A stretch of DNA of 64,000 bases from Corythucha ciliata. Taxonomy: Eukaryota; Arthropoda; Insecta; Hemiptera; Tingidae. Location of the stretch: positions 41,354,001-41,418,000 of the forward strand of contig CM075943.1 in assembly GCA_038030265.1 (NCBI GenBank), in the 5' to 3' direction. Under the pieces are notes generated by a model. The model ran no database searches. It saw nothing but the letters and a program-made list of their open reading frames with translations, and was not told the origin of the DNA. The position numbers were made by a program, and so were the translations under genes. Below are positions 1-12,435 of this stretch, piece after piece (within the stretch, counting starts at the first letter, position 1; each line of letters opens with the position of its first letter).

Positions 1-3000
1 ACAAAAATGGGTCGATTTACTTTTAATCCATCCGAAACTGGACCTAGAGATGTCATCCAGGCTATCGAAAATATAGGATTTACCGCTACCATTATCACAA
101 AAAAGGATAAGGATGTCAAAGGTTACTTGGATCACAGGTGAAATAAATGACTTTACAATGGTTTGGTTGGTTGTTCTTCAAGCTTTTTTTTTTGTCCTAC
201 AGCGAAGACATCAACAAGTGGAAGCGAGCTTTTCTCATCTCCCTAATGTTTGGTGGCCCGTGCATGATCGCTATGTTGTATTTCATGTATGAAATGACGG
301 TGCACTCACACGAGAGCATGACTATGGTCATTCCCGGGCTGTCCTTGGAAAATCTCATCCTTTTCCTTTTGTCTACACCCGTACAATTTTTCGGTGGATG
401 GCACATGCATGTCGCCGCCTGGAAGGCCGTTCGCCATAGAACGACCAACATGGATGTACTAGTCTCGTTGGCCACCTCGATCTCCTATTTGTATTCAGTC
501 ATAGTCGTACTGGCTGCCATATTTATTAGTCATCACAATCCTCAAACATTTTTTGATACGCCGCCGATGTTGTTCGTTTTTATCACGTTGGGTCGATGGT
601 TAGAGAGTATTGCGAAGGTTCGTCGTCTTTGATTTGTAGATGCTAGTTGACTCGTACTAACAATCTGTTCCAACGCTAGGGTAAAACGTCCGAAGCTCTA
701 TCCAAATTGCTTACATTGAAACCGACTGAAGCCGTACTTATCGAAACTGGTCCGAATATGGAAGTAATAAGTGAAAAGGTCATTTCTGTAGAACTCCTTC
801 ATAGAGGCGATGTCCTCAAGGTAAAAACTTAATCAACTTGTATTCTCCTTTACTTCACCAACTCTAAAAAATGTATTTCAATAATTTTTCCAGGTCGTTC
901 CTGGAGCTAAAGTGCCTGTGGATGGAGTGGTTCTTCAAGGTCATTCAGCCTGCGACGAATCACTGATAACTGGCGAATCGATGCCCGTCAGCAAAAAAGA
1001 AGGTTAGTCGTAAGTTTAAACACACCCAGTGACGTTGGTTAGAACGGTTGATCTAGTGAGCCACCTTGAGAATATTGATGTGGTCTGCTCCTGAAGTGGA
1101 TTGTTATATGTACAACTATGACCAACGAATTCACGACTGTTGTAAAGTGACCGTTTTCGGGCCTAGTGAGATTCCTGGGGAACAAAATTCAGATTCGTGG
1201 GCAGACAATGCCTAGGGGTCTGAATTTTTAGTTATGAAACCGATTAATGGGTGCCCTGCGGTTTGTCTAAATAGGATGATTTTGCCATAAAATCCCTTGC
1301 TAATAGCCAAATCTGGCTAAATAGGTAATTTGTAAATATCATCAAAAACAATTTCGTGGATTAATAGCTCGTACAATATCGACGGTCCGGTTTCGTCCCT
1401 CGTGGGCCTTTTAGTCCTCTCTGTGCCCTGGGTTACGGCCTGCTTTGACGCGAGAGCGCAAAGCCTGTCGTAGCCCTTCTTAAAACGCTGGCAACTTAGC
1501 CCAGCGACGACGACGACGACGAGGAGTTCGGGGCTTACCACCCTCGTCGAGCTGTCAAATGACAGGCAAACAAGCGTGTTTAAGAAGTTAAACTTGGCGT
1601 TGGCTCAAAAGTGAGGGAAAGCCTGAAGACCATCCCGCCCGACCAGAAAGAGCCTCTCGGGGCTTGAATTTGTCTTCCACTTCTCCAGGAAAACTACGTG
1701 AATTCAGGCGGCAGCCCCGGACTCTACAGGTCGGCGATCGCCAAGGGCCCCTGAGCCCAGGGGACCCAGCACGGAAAGCCCGACAAGAATTATCCTCGAG
1801 CTGGAGGGGCCCCAAAGAAATAAACTATGACTTATTTTTCAGAGTATCTCCAAACTGATCGCGGGGCCTATCCACAGATCCACGGGGGATACAAGGGAGC
1901 CGGGCAATTTTGAGCAAAATGTCAAGGTTTTTTGAGGTTTTTCAGGGCAAAATGATCACAGTTTCATATTCAAGTGGCCAGTTCGAAGGGCTGATTCAAT
2001 AGTTACCTGATATAATTCCGACTTTGTGGCCGAATAATCCCAAATAGTCCCCGAATAGTCCCAGGTGCTAAGGTTACTCGCGTAATGGACAAAACACGTA
2101 GTACGTCCTCAAATTAAAGTTTTTCAAAATGCTAATCTCGCACTAACGATTTATCTCGATTTTACCCGTGAATCAGCGCGTTATCTTAATTTTATCCGCA
2201 AATTGGCACTTTCTCTCAATTTAAGCTGTGAATTTGCGATTTCTTCCACTTTTTTTTTATTTGTGAATTACATATTTTACTAAATTTTGGCCAAAGTCGC
2301 CTTCAGGAACTGCGAATAGGTATTTTCTTAATTTGAGCTGCGAATTAGCGCTTTGTCTCAATTTTAGCCGCACGAATTGAGTTTTTTCACTACTGGGAGA
2401 AACTTGAGATAAGCGTGTGCGACCCAAATCGCCGTCCAACTTACGAAGTCATTTTTTCATGTTCTATGAACATATAACCTAGAAATCCGCTCCATCCACG
2501 TAGAAATCCAATTTCTTGGTGGCACAAGGAGGCCCGCCCCCTCACTCGTCCGTCAGTACGCTACTGTTAAGGAACAATTTGTTCGTTCCGGTGAGGTTTT
2601 CGTCGGAAAATTATGATTTTTGTAGCGGATTCCTGTGCTCAGACCTCAGCGTTTTAAGGCTGAATTGACCGTTTTTCTATGTAGCTGGATTGTCATTTTG
2701 TGGGGGGGGGGGGATTGTGAGCGATTCATTGTTCATGATCGTATTGTATGTGAGCTCCTGATGAAAATGGGACATTGTTTCTATAATATAGCTAGTGCAG
2801 CCTGTATTATTGCCTTTATTGCCAGCTATTAGACCTGTAAATCAAATTTTGGAGATGAGCAATAATTTTTGAGACTCATTTGCCGCCTATACGGACAATT
2901 GGGATGGAGCTTTGGAGCATTGGATGGAATAAGGGGAGTGTGGTTTAGAATAATTTTCAAACATTTTCCGTAACGTACCCCTCTTTAGACTCTGGTGTTG

Positions 3001-6000
3001 GGCCACTGAAGGAGACAGTAGGTCCGTTCCATTGTTTTGCACTAGCAAATCAATGGAATGGTAAAACACGAGTACAGAAACACGCAAATCGGCGCCATAT
3101 TTTGCCCCTCATACGATTATAACTATCACCTGGTCTCATTGATAAGTGGGGTATTTTTATTTATTTCGACCGCATTCCACGTTTGTTTGTTGTTACGATG
3201 ACAATTTTTTCATTCATGGCATTGTGTTTACCCTTACAACTGAGGGACAAAATATGGCGCTGAAATCCGTGTTGCCGTACCTGTGTTTTAAAGGTTCTCT
3301 AGCTACACTAATGTAGAAAACCATGTGATTTCATTGACTTATTCTGAAAAATTGAATGAAACCAGATGATTTTCTTCAAAAGTGTAGCACTCGCGAAGCA
3401 AGGGAACGACCTAGTGCGGGTCTGCTCTGCAATCCCCCCCCCCTGGATGAATTCCTCGTGGAACGACTCTCAGCTTGGAAATGGTGTGGAAAGGGGTAAT
3501 AACAGCTGAAATGCTCAGATTCATTGGCCTCCATAAAACGCGAATTGGTGTTTACTTGAATTTAACTAACAATAAGAAAATGGCTGTTTTTTCTCAAGTT
3601 TACCCGAGAATTCGCGTTTTTTTCACTTTTTGCCTTGAATTTGCGCTCTTTCTCCATTTCAGCCATGGACCTGAGCTAAAGACGGCATACCAGCATGTTA
3701 TCCTGATTTTAGCCGTAAAAAGGCCACCAAAAACTGTCCTCCCAATTCACATTATTTTATTTTAAAAACTGAAAAGTTAGACCCACTGTCTGATTCATGG
3801 ATCGAAAAAGGGACTGGTCCGCTACAAAAACACGAACTATATTCCCGAAAGTCGAATTTATTGGTCTGAACCAAGAGATTTGCTCCAGAATCGAAAAATT
3901 TCCTCAAATTGATTTTACAGCGTGCTATGTTCAGCTCTGAAAATTAGCTCTTTGGCCGGAAAATAAACTGTTTCTTTTTACAAATAAGCTCTAAAATCGG
4001 TCTTGTTTGGTGCGGGAACCGAACGGGATACCAAGTCAGTTTATCATTTTTCTGGTCGCAGATAATATGTAGTTAGTTAGTCATTTCAAGGAGTGATTTG
4101 CCAGTTAACGCCTTCCGTAGAGTCCGAATGGTCAGTTTGGTCCCATTCAGGACTTGAATTGATTCAGGAACTTGAATTTTCAGCACTCAAATCATCGTTT
4201 AGCCATTTTAAATGCTCGTATAGAGACGGGTTTGCGCATTAGGGGGCGTGAATGCCTAGTTTGACCATTTTTAGAGGGTGCAAATTTGTCAGTAGACCCG
4301 GTTTTTAGGTTAGAATAGACAGTTAGCCTTTACTAAGGGCGCATTCAGCCATGTTTGTCATTTATAGGGCGTGAATAGCCAGTTTGGATATTTTTAGGGC
4401 GTGAATCAGAGCCGGATGTCGCTTTCTACCGCCCCATGTGGCTACCCTCTCCCCCTGCCATCATCCACCAAGACTCGTAGAGTCAAGCAAGAAACGAGAG
4501 AATAGATTATACAAGTGTTAGAGTAAAACTCTCCTGGTGGAAAACCCTCAAGTTGACGGAAACGTAAATGACGTTCAGGGTTTAGACCCAATACACAATC
4601 ATGAAAATTGTTACTCCAATCAACTCTTTGTCTCAATTTTAGCTGTGAATTTGCGTTTTTCTTTATTTTAGCTGCGAATTTGTGGTCCATAGAGCGTACA
4701 CATAAAACCATAAAATAGCGTTTGTAACCTGTGATTTGAACATTTTCCAGATTTTTACAATTAGCCGAGATGTAGCTTTTTTGACAAATTTAGCTGCGAA
4801 AATCTCTTAATTTTACCCGCTAATTAAAGGTTTTTCTTAATTTTGGCCACAAATTGGCCTTTTCCTCAATTTTAGCTGTGAATTATCGAGTTTTTGTTGT
4901 TTTTTTTCCATTTCTAGCTGCGAACTAGCGTTTTTCTTCATTTATTTAGCCACAAATTAACGCTTTCTCTCAAAAGCGTTTTTATTGAAAGCCGTGAATC
5001 TGTGTTTTCCTCTTGTTATCTGCGAATTAGTGCTTTTTCACATTTGATTAGCAAATTAGCGATTTTTCCCAATTTCATTCGCGCATTGGCGATTTTCCCC
5101 AATTTTAGGCGCGAATGAGCGGTTTTTATTAATTTGTTTTGTTTTTCAATAATTTTAGCCTTTTTCAATTTTAGCAGGTTAGACACCTAAAAAAACTAGG
5201 AGTCAGTCGGGGATTTTATCCTCGAATTTGCGTCCAGAAGGCTTTAATTTTTCCATTTGTGCTTTCGCGGGCTGACTCGTACGTTCTGCCACACAATTTG
5301 CGGAGCACCTGAAACTTTTTATTCTCCATGTCGAATGGACCGAAAATCGTCAAGTGGAGCCAAATCGCTGCCCAACAGAACATAGAACCTAAAAATCCTC
5401 CTTTTTCCATCTTTAAGCTTTTCGAGAGCCCAGGGTGGTCCGCCACCCTCATCCCTATCACGGAGCGCTACTGAGTGAGCCACATACAGCAGCATGCCGA
5501 GGTAGGGGTGAGGAGGACAGGCCACCCCGCGCCTCCCAAATGTTTAAGAATGGAAAAATGAGGATGCCAGGTTTCATGCTCAGGACAGGACATAGAATCA
5601 TGAAAAGAAGATTTGGAATCCGATGAGACAGCGATGTGGCTCCTTTCGATGATTTTCATTTCATCCGATCCAGGAGAATAGAACAAATTTGCAGATGCCC
5701 ATAACAATTTTTGTGGCTAAACATCCGATTCAGCCCGCGATTCGAGATTCGATTTGTTTAGTTCCGGGTGTGGTTAGCTGAGGTACATCTCGACCAGGTG
5801 ACCAAGGTGTGGGATCAAAATAATCTAGTTCTACTTTTGAGTCATTGAGAGTGTCAAGCCCGTCGCTGTGTGCTATTGTGCCAGGGAAAGGCTGGCCAAG
5901 AACTCGGGCATCGAAGGTCGAACCGCTTCAATGGCTCGATTATTTAGTCGGATTCCCCGTGTCTAAAAAGCCAGAGATACGCGGTTCCGTCCGATTTAAA

Positions 6001-9000
6001 ATTTGGACCATTTTTGCCTAATCCGCGGATCTTAAGGCCCGTATTCAGAAACCAACCTTAACCTTTAGGTATCCTTAAAGCGTTTCGAAAAAGGTGATAC
6101 ATTTTTACCAACCATCAAATTTTCCAACTCCTTAAGTTAAAGCTTCGTAAAGGTGGGTTTCTGGATAACGGCCCTAAGTGTGCGATTTTCTGGTCCATTT
6201 TTACCTGCCCCAGCTAAAAACGCCTCCATAAGGAGCCAAAAATTGCAGGTTTTGCTTGTCGTTGTTTTTGAAAAAACTCTGATGCCCAGTCGTTGCCGCT
6301 ACAATTGAGAAGGTACGCTAGTTTGGTGTTCCTGAGGCAATTGCACGGATAAAAGTTTCAAGAAACGCCAATATTCTTGGCTTTAGTTGCGAAAAGGCGC
6401 TCATTTGTAGCTAAAATTAAGAAAATGCGTCAATTCGTTGTTTCTGCTACAACTTTCAGGCCAAAAGTGAGAAAAAACGCTGAGGCGGGATCCGCGCGAT
6501 TTTAGCGGCTAAAGCGGGTTCAGCGTTTGTAGCGGGCGTGTGATTTTCATCGAAAAAGCACAGATAGAATACTATACAGACGTTTTCCGCTGTAAATGCT
6601 CGGGACGCTTAACGCTGAAATCGCGTAACTCCCGCTGGCTCGAAAGGTTAGATTAGCAGTTTTTATTACGCAATTAGTCAGTTTTGTCATTTTTAGGCGT
6701 ATAGGGCGTATTTGTTCATTCGTGTACGGTGGGCGGGATGTGATTGACTGTAAAGCCATTCTGAAGCACGAATTGTCGGTCAAACCCTGGGCCTGATTGG
6801 CCATTTTCAGCGCTTGTATGTATACATATACGTCAATTTTCAGCCATTTTCTGCGCATCAATCGTCAGTTTCCCAAAGACATTTTTAGGAGGCGAATCGC
6901 CAGTTTCGCAATTTTAAGAAGTTGATTTTGCCAGCTTGGCTATTTTTAGAGAGCAAATTTTCAGTTCAGTCGTTTTCAAGATGCGAATTGTCAGTCTTAC
7001 CATTTTTTGGACTCGAATTTGCGTATGGGGCGTATTTGTTCATTTGTTGGGGGGGGGGGGACTGTAAAGCCATTTTGAAGCACGAATATTCAGTTTAGTC
7101 ATTATTAGGGCACATTGTTTAGCAGTTTTTATTTTTAATTTTTAACCCGTGAATCTTCAGTTTTGACTTTGTAGGGCACGAATGGTCAGTTTGGCCCATT
7201 TGGCCATTTTTGCAGTGCGAACGATTAGATTTTCCGTTTTCTTGACTAGAATCGTTCGTTTAGCCACTTCCTGCGCACAAATCGTCAGTTTATAAATTTT
7301 CAAGGCGTGAATTATCAGTTTAGCCATTTTGAGGGCGCGGATAGAGCCGGATTTGGCCACATCAGGGTGTGAACAGCTATTGTTTTGATAGTTTTAGGGC
7401 GCGAATTGCCAGTATATAGTGCCATTTTTAAGGTAAGAATAGATAGTTTAGCCGTTATTATGGTGAATTTAGTCATTTTTGCCATCTCTATGGTGTGAAT
7501 AGCCAGTTTTGGTATTATTAGGGTGTGAATAGGCAATTTGTATATTTTTCGGATACGAATTGGTTATTACTCAGGGCGCCCGTTGTCAGTTTAACAGTTT
7601 TTAACGTCAGTTTTGTCATTATAGAGGGCACACATGGTTAGCGTGGCTATTCTTGCTGTTCGAATGGTTAGATTGGTTTAGCCATTTTCAGCGCAATCGT
7701 CAGTTTAGCTATTTTCAGCGCAATCCTCATTTTAGCCGTTTTCAAGGCGTGAATCGTCAATTCAACTTTTTTAAAACGCAATACATATACTAAGTTTTGC
7801 CGGCGGATTGCCAGTTAAACCATTTTTAATAGAGAGAAGCACAAAGTTCAAAGTGAGCACAGTTAATGCACAATAAACACAGTTGTTTATCCATGTTTTC
7901 ATCGTGTGCACGTGCATGAATTCATTTTGAGCGGCATTTTTCAAATTCTCTGTGAACTCCGGCTTCCCTTTCTGGTACATTGCGTGCTTTCGAACGATCT
8001 TTCAGGTTTTGAAATTTGTCCGGTTTTGACGGAGATATTACGCTCGGCCTTCCCAAAACCAAAGAGCTCGTCTAGGAAATCGGTCATTCCAATACAATAA
8101 TTTTGAGCAATTATGCCGATATCGTTTGAATTATTTCAGTAAATAGTAATCGAAAAGAAGAAATTGCGCATTCGAGAAAATGTCCTGATCTTTGTTTTTG
8201 TTCTTGCAGGAAGCATCGTCATAGGTGGGTCCATCAATCAAAACGGGACTCTCATTATCTCGGCGACCCACACCGGCGACTCTTCCACTCTTGCGATGAT
8301 CTTTAAACTAGTCGAAGAGGCTCAAACGACAAAAGCTCCTATTCAACAGCTTGCTGACAAAATCGCCGGGTTCTTCGTCCCCGTCGTCATATTCTTATCC
8401 GTTCTAACCATCACTGTCTGGATCACATTGGGTTTCATCGACATCTCCTATCTTCCACTATCACCGAGTGAAATCGAACATGGATTTTCTCGCACGGAAC
8501 TCATCTTCCAATTCGCCTTCAGGTGTGGCCTCAGCGTCCTCGCCATCGCTTGCCCTTGTGCCCTTGGTCTCGCTACACCCACCGCTGTTATGGTCGGTAC
8601 GGGCGTTGGTGCGAGCAATGGGATACTCATCAAAGGGGCTGACACTCTCGAGAATGCTCACAAGGTAGACCTTGTTGGAAAAAACTGCAGTACGAAAGTG
8701 TTAATCTTGAAATTTTCAGGTTAAATGCGTTGTTTTCGACAAAACCGGGACTTTAACTCTTGGAAAGCCAACCGTTTCAAAAATCAGTCTATTCGTACCC
8801 GACACTGACTTTGCCATTGAAAAAACGCTGGTGCTTGTCGGTGCGACTGAGTCCAACAGCGAGCACCCTATCGCTTCAGGTATTCATCACGTTCACAAGC
8901 TTCACTTTTAAGTACTTGATATTAATACTACTGTAATTAAATTTTACAGCGATTGTAAGTTTCGTAAAAGAGTCGATCAATAGCGAAATTAAGGGAAAAT

Positions 9001-10886
9001 GCCAAACTTTTGAAACAGTCTCAGGTTGTGGCGTTCGATGCAAAGTGTCGCACATTCATTCGACAGTGATGAATGCCCAGAATTCTGAGAAAATTAAGAA
9101 CTTTAAAAACTCGTAATTATACAATCGACGCAGGCTAATTGAATCATGTTGTAATTGCTTCTTAATTGTTTGTCAGACTTGTAACCAACCCAGACACGCT
9201 CAAATTGAACGGTGCTTCAGTTGAACTTATAGAACTTTTTGGCAATTCTTCCGGTTCTGGTTCTGCCCTTCTACAGACAAATAACAGAGCCAATGAACTC
9301 ACGACGTACGAGGTAGTTAAATTAATTGAAGAGAAACAAATAATTTGATTAAGTTGATACCATTCTATTCCTCAGGTTCTTATAGGCAACCGTGAATGGA
9401 TACGTCGAAATGGAATTACGATATCGTCAGTGGCGGACTATACCATGTCAGTTGAAGAAGACTTTGGAAATACGGCAGTTCTTTGTGCGATAAATGGTGA
9501 GCATTGATATGATAAGTGAGAGGTTTATATTATTTTATTAAATGTCCACCTGTCCCCCCTTCAATCAACAACTTTTGGGAACCAGGCGTAGTTGTCTGCA
9601 TGATCAGTGTGTCCGATTCGGTAAAGCCAGAAGCCCACTTGGCTGTGTACACGTTAAAAAGACGGGGCTTAGAGGTGATACTACTGACTGGTGACAATAA
9701 AAAAACTGCTGTTGCGGTTGCCCGACGGGTGGGTTATTCGATTTTATCTTCTTTTTCTTCTTTTTTGCTGCCTCAATGGAAGCACAAAATACTTGATTCG
9801 TTTCCAGGTTGGAATTAACCGAGTTTTCGCTGAAGTTCTTCCATCTCATAAAGTTGCCAAAATAAAACAACTCCAGGAGGCCGGGCTAAGGGTCGCGATG
9901 GTGGGCGATGGAGTGAATGACTCGCCGTCTCTCGCTCAAGCCGACGTTGGTTTAGCCATCGCTTCGGGAACTGAAGTGGCTGCTGAGGCCGCTGATGTCG
10001 TTCTCATGAGAGTAAGACGCTTAAGTTAGAAAACAAATGAATGAAGGTGGGGTTTTAATTCCCCCCTCCCATTCACAGAATGACCTCCTTGATGTCATCG
10101 CTTGTCTTGAGTTATCCCGAAAGACAGTTCACCGTATTCGATGCAACTTTATTTTCGCCAGCGCCTACAATTTAATTTGCATCCCGCTAGCAGCTGGAGC
10201 GTTCAGTTCAATTGGATTCACTCTAGTCGTGCGTATATAATTCACTAAGTAAATAAATCACCACCAATAAATACTGACTACAATTGTGAATTCACAGCCG
10301 TGGATGTCATCTGCTGCTATGGCGTTGAGTTCTGTATCCGTTGTTTGCTCATCCCTGCTTTTAAAACTGTAAGTAGAATCCCTAACTTCGATTTTTAATT
10401 AAAATCTTTAACAGCCAGACTAAAATTTGTCTATTACTCGCTTTAGTTACCGAAAGCCCACGCGTGAATCTCTAGAATCCCTTGAGTACAGGCAAGCGTT
10501 CGCCATGCAAGAAGAATTGGATTCAATTTCCGTGCATCGCGGCATTGATGACATTGAAAGATCCTCGCGCACCCATTCAACTTCAACTATCAGCAAGTTA
10601 GTAAACTAAGCCCCCTGAGCGCCCATTTAATTTAAAATTACATTCCCGATAATTCCAGATTTTTCGCTCGACCCAAAATAAATGGCAAAGATGAAAATCT
10701 GTTCAGCATGGGAGAAGACGATTTGGATGACGTGATAGTTGATTTTGACGAAAGTGCAAAAGCCAAAGTGCGCGCAGGAGAAGGTTAGTTTTCCCTATTT
10801 GAATTTCGGTTTCGTGAAGGAATTGGGCCCGTTATTTACGCATGTTTAACTTGAATTCAGGCGACCTGTTAATGTCCAAGGCGTAA
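1..10886 (+). CDS. ATP7: Copper-transporting P1B-type ATPase (ATP7), 3' part, 16 exons
   Basis: Moves Cu(I) across secretory-pathway or plasma membranes using ATP. Exons read by me with GT-AG borders and consistent phase: 1-137, 203-617, 680-820, 894-1002, 8210-8664, 8720-8879, 8950-9112, 9177-9312, 9376-9496, 9586-9728, 9808-10011, 10079-10228, 10298-10368, 10447-10596, 10659-10783, 10861-10886 (stop TAA 10884). In order: end of the last heavy-metal-associated domain ([14 protein letters not shown]); first membrane helices; actuator domain with TGE (969-977); CPC ion-binding motif (8551-8559); phosphorylation motif DKTG (8738-8749); SEHP (8858-8869); TGDN (9687-9698); MVGDGVND (hinge, GDGVND 9904-9921); last two helices. 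The tail has an acidic cluster (EDDLDD) and a di-leucine (DLL) just before the stop, like the trafficking signals of animal ATP7. The 5' end, with the other metal-binding domains, lies before the window. Every catalytic motif is intact, so the gene looks functional. Confidence 0.95.
2140..2400 (-). repeat. Degenerate array, family A (minus orientation)
   Basis: About eight diverged copies of a roughly 30-base unit whose core on the minus strand is CTAATTCGCGGCTAAAATTG. Units are separated by T-rich or A-rich spacers and few are identical. Boundaries are approximate. Confidence 0.7.
3055..3315 (+). repeat. Dispersed repeat D, copy 1 (partial)
   Basis: Contains the strings CACGCAAATCGGCGCCATAT, ATCACCTGGTCTCATTGATA and GAGGGACAAAATATGGCGCT, all of which recur in order in the palindrome arms (46260-46440 and 46800-46880, and the mirror positions near 33400-34070). 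This copy lacks the middle segment present in the arms. A third locus (about 51350-51490) carries part of that middle segment. Family unknown; no protein seen. Confidence 0.7.
4105..4420 (+). repeat. Degenerate array, family B
   Basis: Several diverged copies of a roughly 30-base unit with core CGTCAGTTTAGCCATTTTTA preceded by a GGGCGTGAAT-like start. Same family as 6650-7820, 34330-34580, 45735-45965 and 57180-57740. Confidence 0.65.
4590..5190 (-). repeat. Degenerate array, family A (minus orientation)
   Basis: About 18-20 diverged units. The repeated phrase on the plus strand is TTTTAGCYGCGAATTAGCG with T-rich spacers. It lies inside the large ATP7 intron. Confidence 0.75.
5340..5600. repeat. 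Imperfect inverted repeat, about 100-base arms
   Basis: The left arm (ACATAGAACC...GGGTGGTCC...CATCCCTA) is matched in reverse by the right arm (TAGGGGTGAGG...GGACATAGAATC), around a centre near 5480-5495. The arms are diverged, with several mismatches and small gaps. It may be an old MITE; I see no clear TSD. Confidence 0.4.
6036..6174. mobile_element. Short TIR element (MITE), PIF/Harbinger-like, 3-bp TAA TSD
   Basis: Begins GGCCCGTATTCAGAAACC and ends in the near-reverse GGTTTCTGGATAACGGCCC, so the TIRs are diverged. It is flanked by TAA on both sides (6033-6035 and 6175-6177). GG-starting TIRs with a 3-bp TWA target duplication are typical of PIF/Harbinger elements; assignment by that rule is inference. 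About 139 bases, non-coding. The element at 58697-58844 has similar termini and a TTA duplication. Confidence 0.6.
6650..7820 (+). repeat. Long degenerate array, family B
   Basis: About 30-35 diverged copies of the family B unit (core CGTCAGTTTAGCCATTTTTA, often ending in an AGGGCGTGAAT-like phrase). It is the longest B array in the window and sits in the large ATP7 intron just upstream of its acceptor. Open frames here are by-products of the periodicity. Confidence 0.75.
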
Positions 10887-11540
10887 CGTGCGATTTTTTT
10901 CAACGGATCTATCGATTCGTGGTAAGTAATGTTGAAAAATTACGCTCCCATCTAACGTCGTCACCCTGATTCCATCATTATTTACAGGTATGCAACAGCC
11001 TGATTGAACTTATTTACGTCATTTTTACCCCTAAACTATTATTATTCCGAAGTTTTGTAACTTAAATCTTCCTTAACTGCCTCGGAGCGAGTATTTATGA
11101 TTTCAGTCAGATTTTTACGATGAATTTGCATTCCAATCAGGTACTTAAAGAGCAAAACATCTTAAAATGTTATTATCTTTTCCCTCCCTTTGGTGTCCTT
11201 AAATTGTCTTCTTCCTTAATTCTTGATCTGGTCAGTGATTTAAAGATGAATTGTGTGATCGAGCCCAAGTTTTCAACAAATTCTTGAAAACAAAAAATAT
11301 TTTTAAAATATAATAATTATTTTTATGAAATTAGTGTATCGTGGAATCATTAAAATATTTTGTTTTAGCGTTGGATCTCCTTAATTAAAATCCCAAGTCA
11401 ATTCTGAAGGCCATCAATCCTTTTTAGGGATTGAGGCATGTTTTGTCTGGTTTTAGGGAATTTTATTTTAGGTCCTTAAATCCCGCAGCGTTTCATTCGG
11501 ATGGAAAAGTGTTCTGACTTTTGAATACCACTCAGTGGCG
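10887..11540 (+). other. 3' UTR and downstream of ATP7
   Basis: AT-rich stretch with no open frame of note. An ATTAAA sequence near 11348-11355 could serve as a poly(A) signal, but I cannot confirm the transcript end. An intron in the 3' UTR is possible: a GGTAAGTAATG-like donor occurs at 10920. Confidence 0.35.
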
Positions 11541-11555
11541 TACCTAGACCTATCG

Positions 11556-11832
11556 CGCGCCTCGATGGTGTAATGGATACAATGCTCGCTTCGCAACCCA
11601 GCGGGCCTGGGTTCGAATCCAGCTATTGCCCATTACACTATATGGCTGCGGCGAGCTGTGACACGGCTCACTCGGCTTCGTGTGGGCGTTCACGGCGGTG
11701 CGCGTATGACAAAACGCGTATCGACCGAAACGCCCGCGTAGTACGGGTGTGAAGTGCTGATTCTCAGGGTATGGCGTAAGAGCCACGTAAGAGCTTAGGC
11801 GCCAGCGGACTCGGTAGATCCAAGTCCGTACC

Positions 11833-11863
<31 letters not shown>
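11556..11863 (+). mobile_element. tRNA-derived SINE with poly(A) tail and 14-bp TSD
   Basis: The head has a pol III A box TGGTGTAATGG (11566-11576) and B box GGTTCGAATCC (11610-11620) with tRNA-like spacing. The body runs to a poly(A) tract (11836-11863). The flanking duplication ACCTAGACCTATCG is at 11542-11555 and again at 11864-11877, without a mismatch. Length is about 308 bases. SINEs are transcribed by pol III and moved by LINE-encoded reverse transcriptase. The intact duplication and long A tract suggest a recent insertion. Confidence 0.9.
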
Positions 11864-11867
<4 letters not shown>

Positions 11868-11929
11868 AGACCTATCGGGGCCCGAAGTGGAAATCGCATA
11901 GGGACCCTTATTCTCTGAATAATCAAAGT

Positions 11930-12430
11930 ATGTAATTTTCCCTTAAGTAATTTTAGCTGTGAATTAGCGTTTGTTCTTAATTGTAGCCACAAATTAGCAA
12001 TCTTTCTTAATATTAGCCTTGTATTAGGCCTTCTTCTCAATCATAGCTGCGAATCGGTGATTTTTCTTAATTTTAGCCGCGAATAGCTTTTTTTGATTTT
12101 GGCGAGAATTGACTATTTTTTTTTACTTTTAGCCATGAATTAGCACTTTTTATAAATTTTAGTCGCGAAATTATCTCAAGGAACCGCGATTTGGCGTTTT
12201 TTCAACTCTACCTGCGAATGATCGATTTTTCTCAATTTTAGCCTCCAATCAGCACTTTCTGTCAATTTCAGCAGCGAATGAGCGTTGTTTTCACGTTTAG
12301 ATGTGCATTTGCGCTTTGTCTGAATTTTAGCTGCGAATTTGAGCGATTTTTCCTATTTTTAGACGCGAATTGGGTCTAATTCTCGATGTCAACGTCGAAA
12401 TAGCGATTTTTCAATGAATTGGAGCTTTTT
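11930..12430 (-). repeat. Degenerate array, family A (minus orientation)
   Basis: About 16 diverged units. The array resumes at 12900 on the far side of the TIR element 12436-12899, so that element probably inserted into a longer array. Confidence 0.75.
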
Positions 12431-12435
12431 CCCAA

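Larger units (their letters stand above)
1003..8209 (+). other. 7.2-kb repeat-filled intron of ATP7
   Basis: The intron between the TGE-containing exon (donor GT at 1003) and the CPC-containing exon (acceptor AG at 8208-8209). All other introns seen in this gene are about 60-90 bases. It holds degenerate arrays of families A (about 2140-2400, 3520-3770, 4590-5190, 6360-6500) and B (4105-4420, 6650-7820), a copy of dispersed repeat D (about 3055-3315), an imperfect inverted repeat (about 5340-5600) and a Harbinger-like MITE (6036-6174). About 1010-2130 shows no recognisable gene; it includes a short GAC-rich run near 1504-1525. Confidence 0.85.

Noticed and set aside
8448..8668. Frames antisense or out of phase with the ATP7 CPC exon
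   Set aside because: They are shadows of the strongly conserved ATPase exon.
11556..11640. Possible functional tRNA gene
   Set aside because: A and B boxes are present, but the acceptor stem does not close into a tRNA, and the sequence continues to a poly(A) tail with a target duplication, so it is a SINE.
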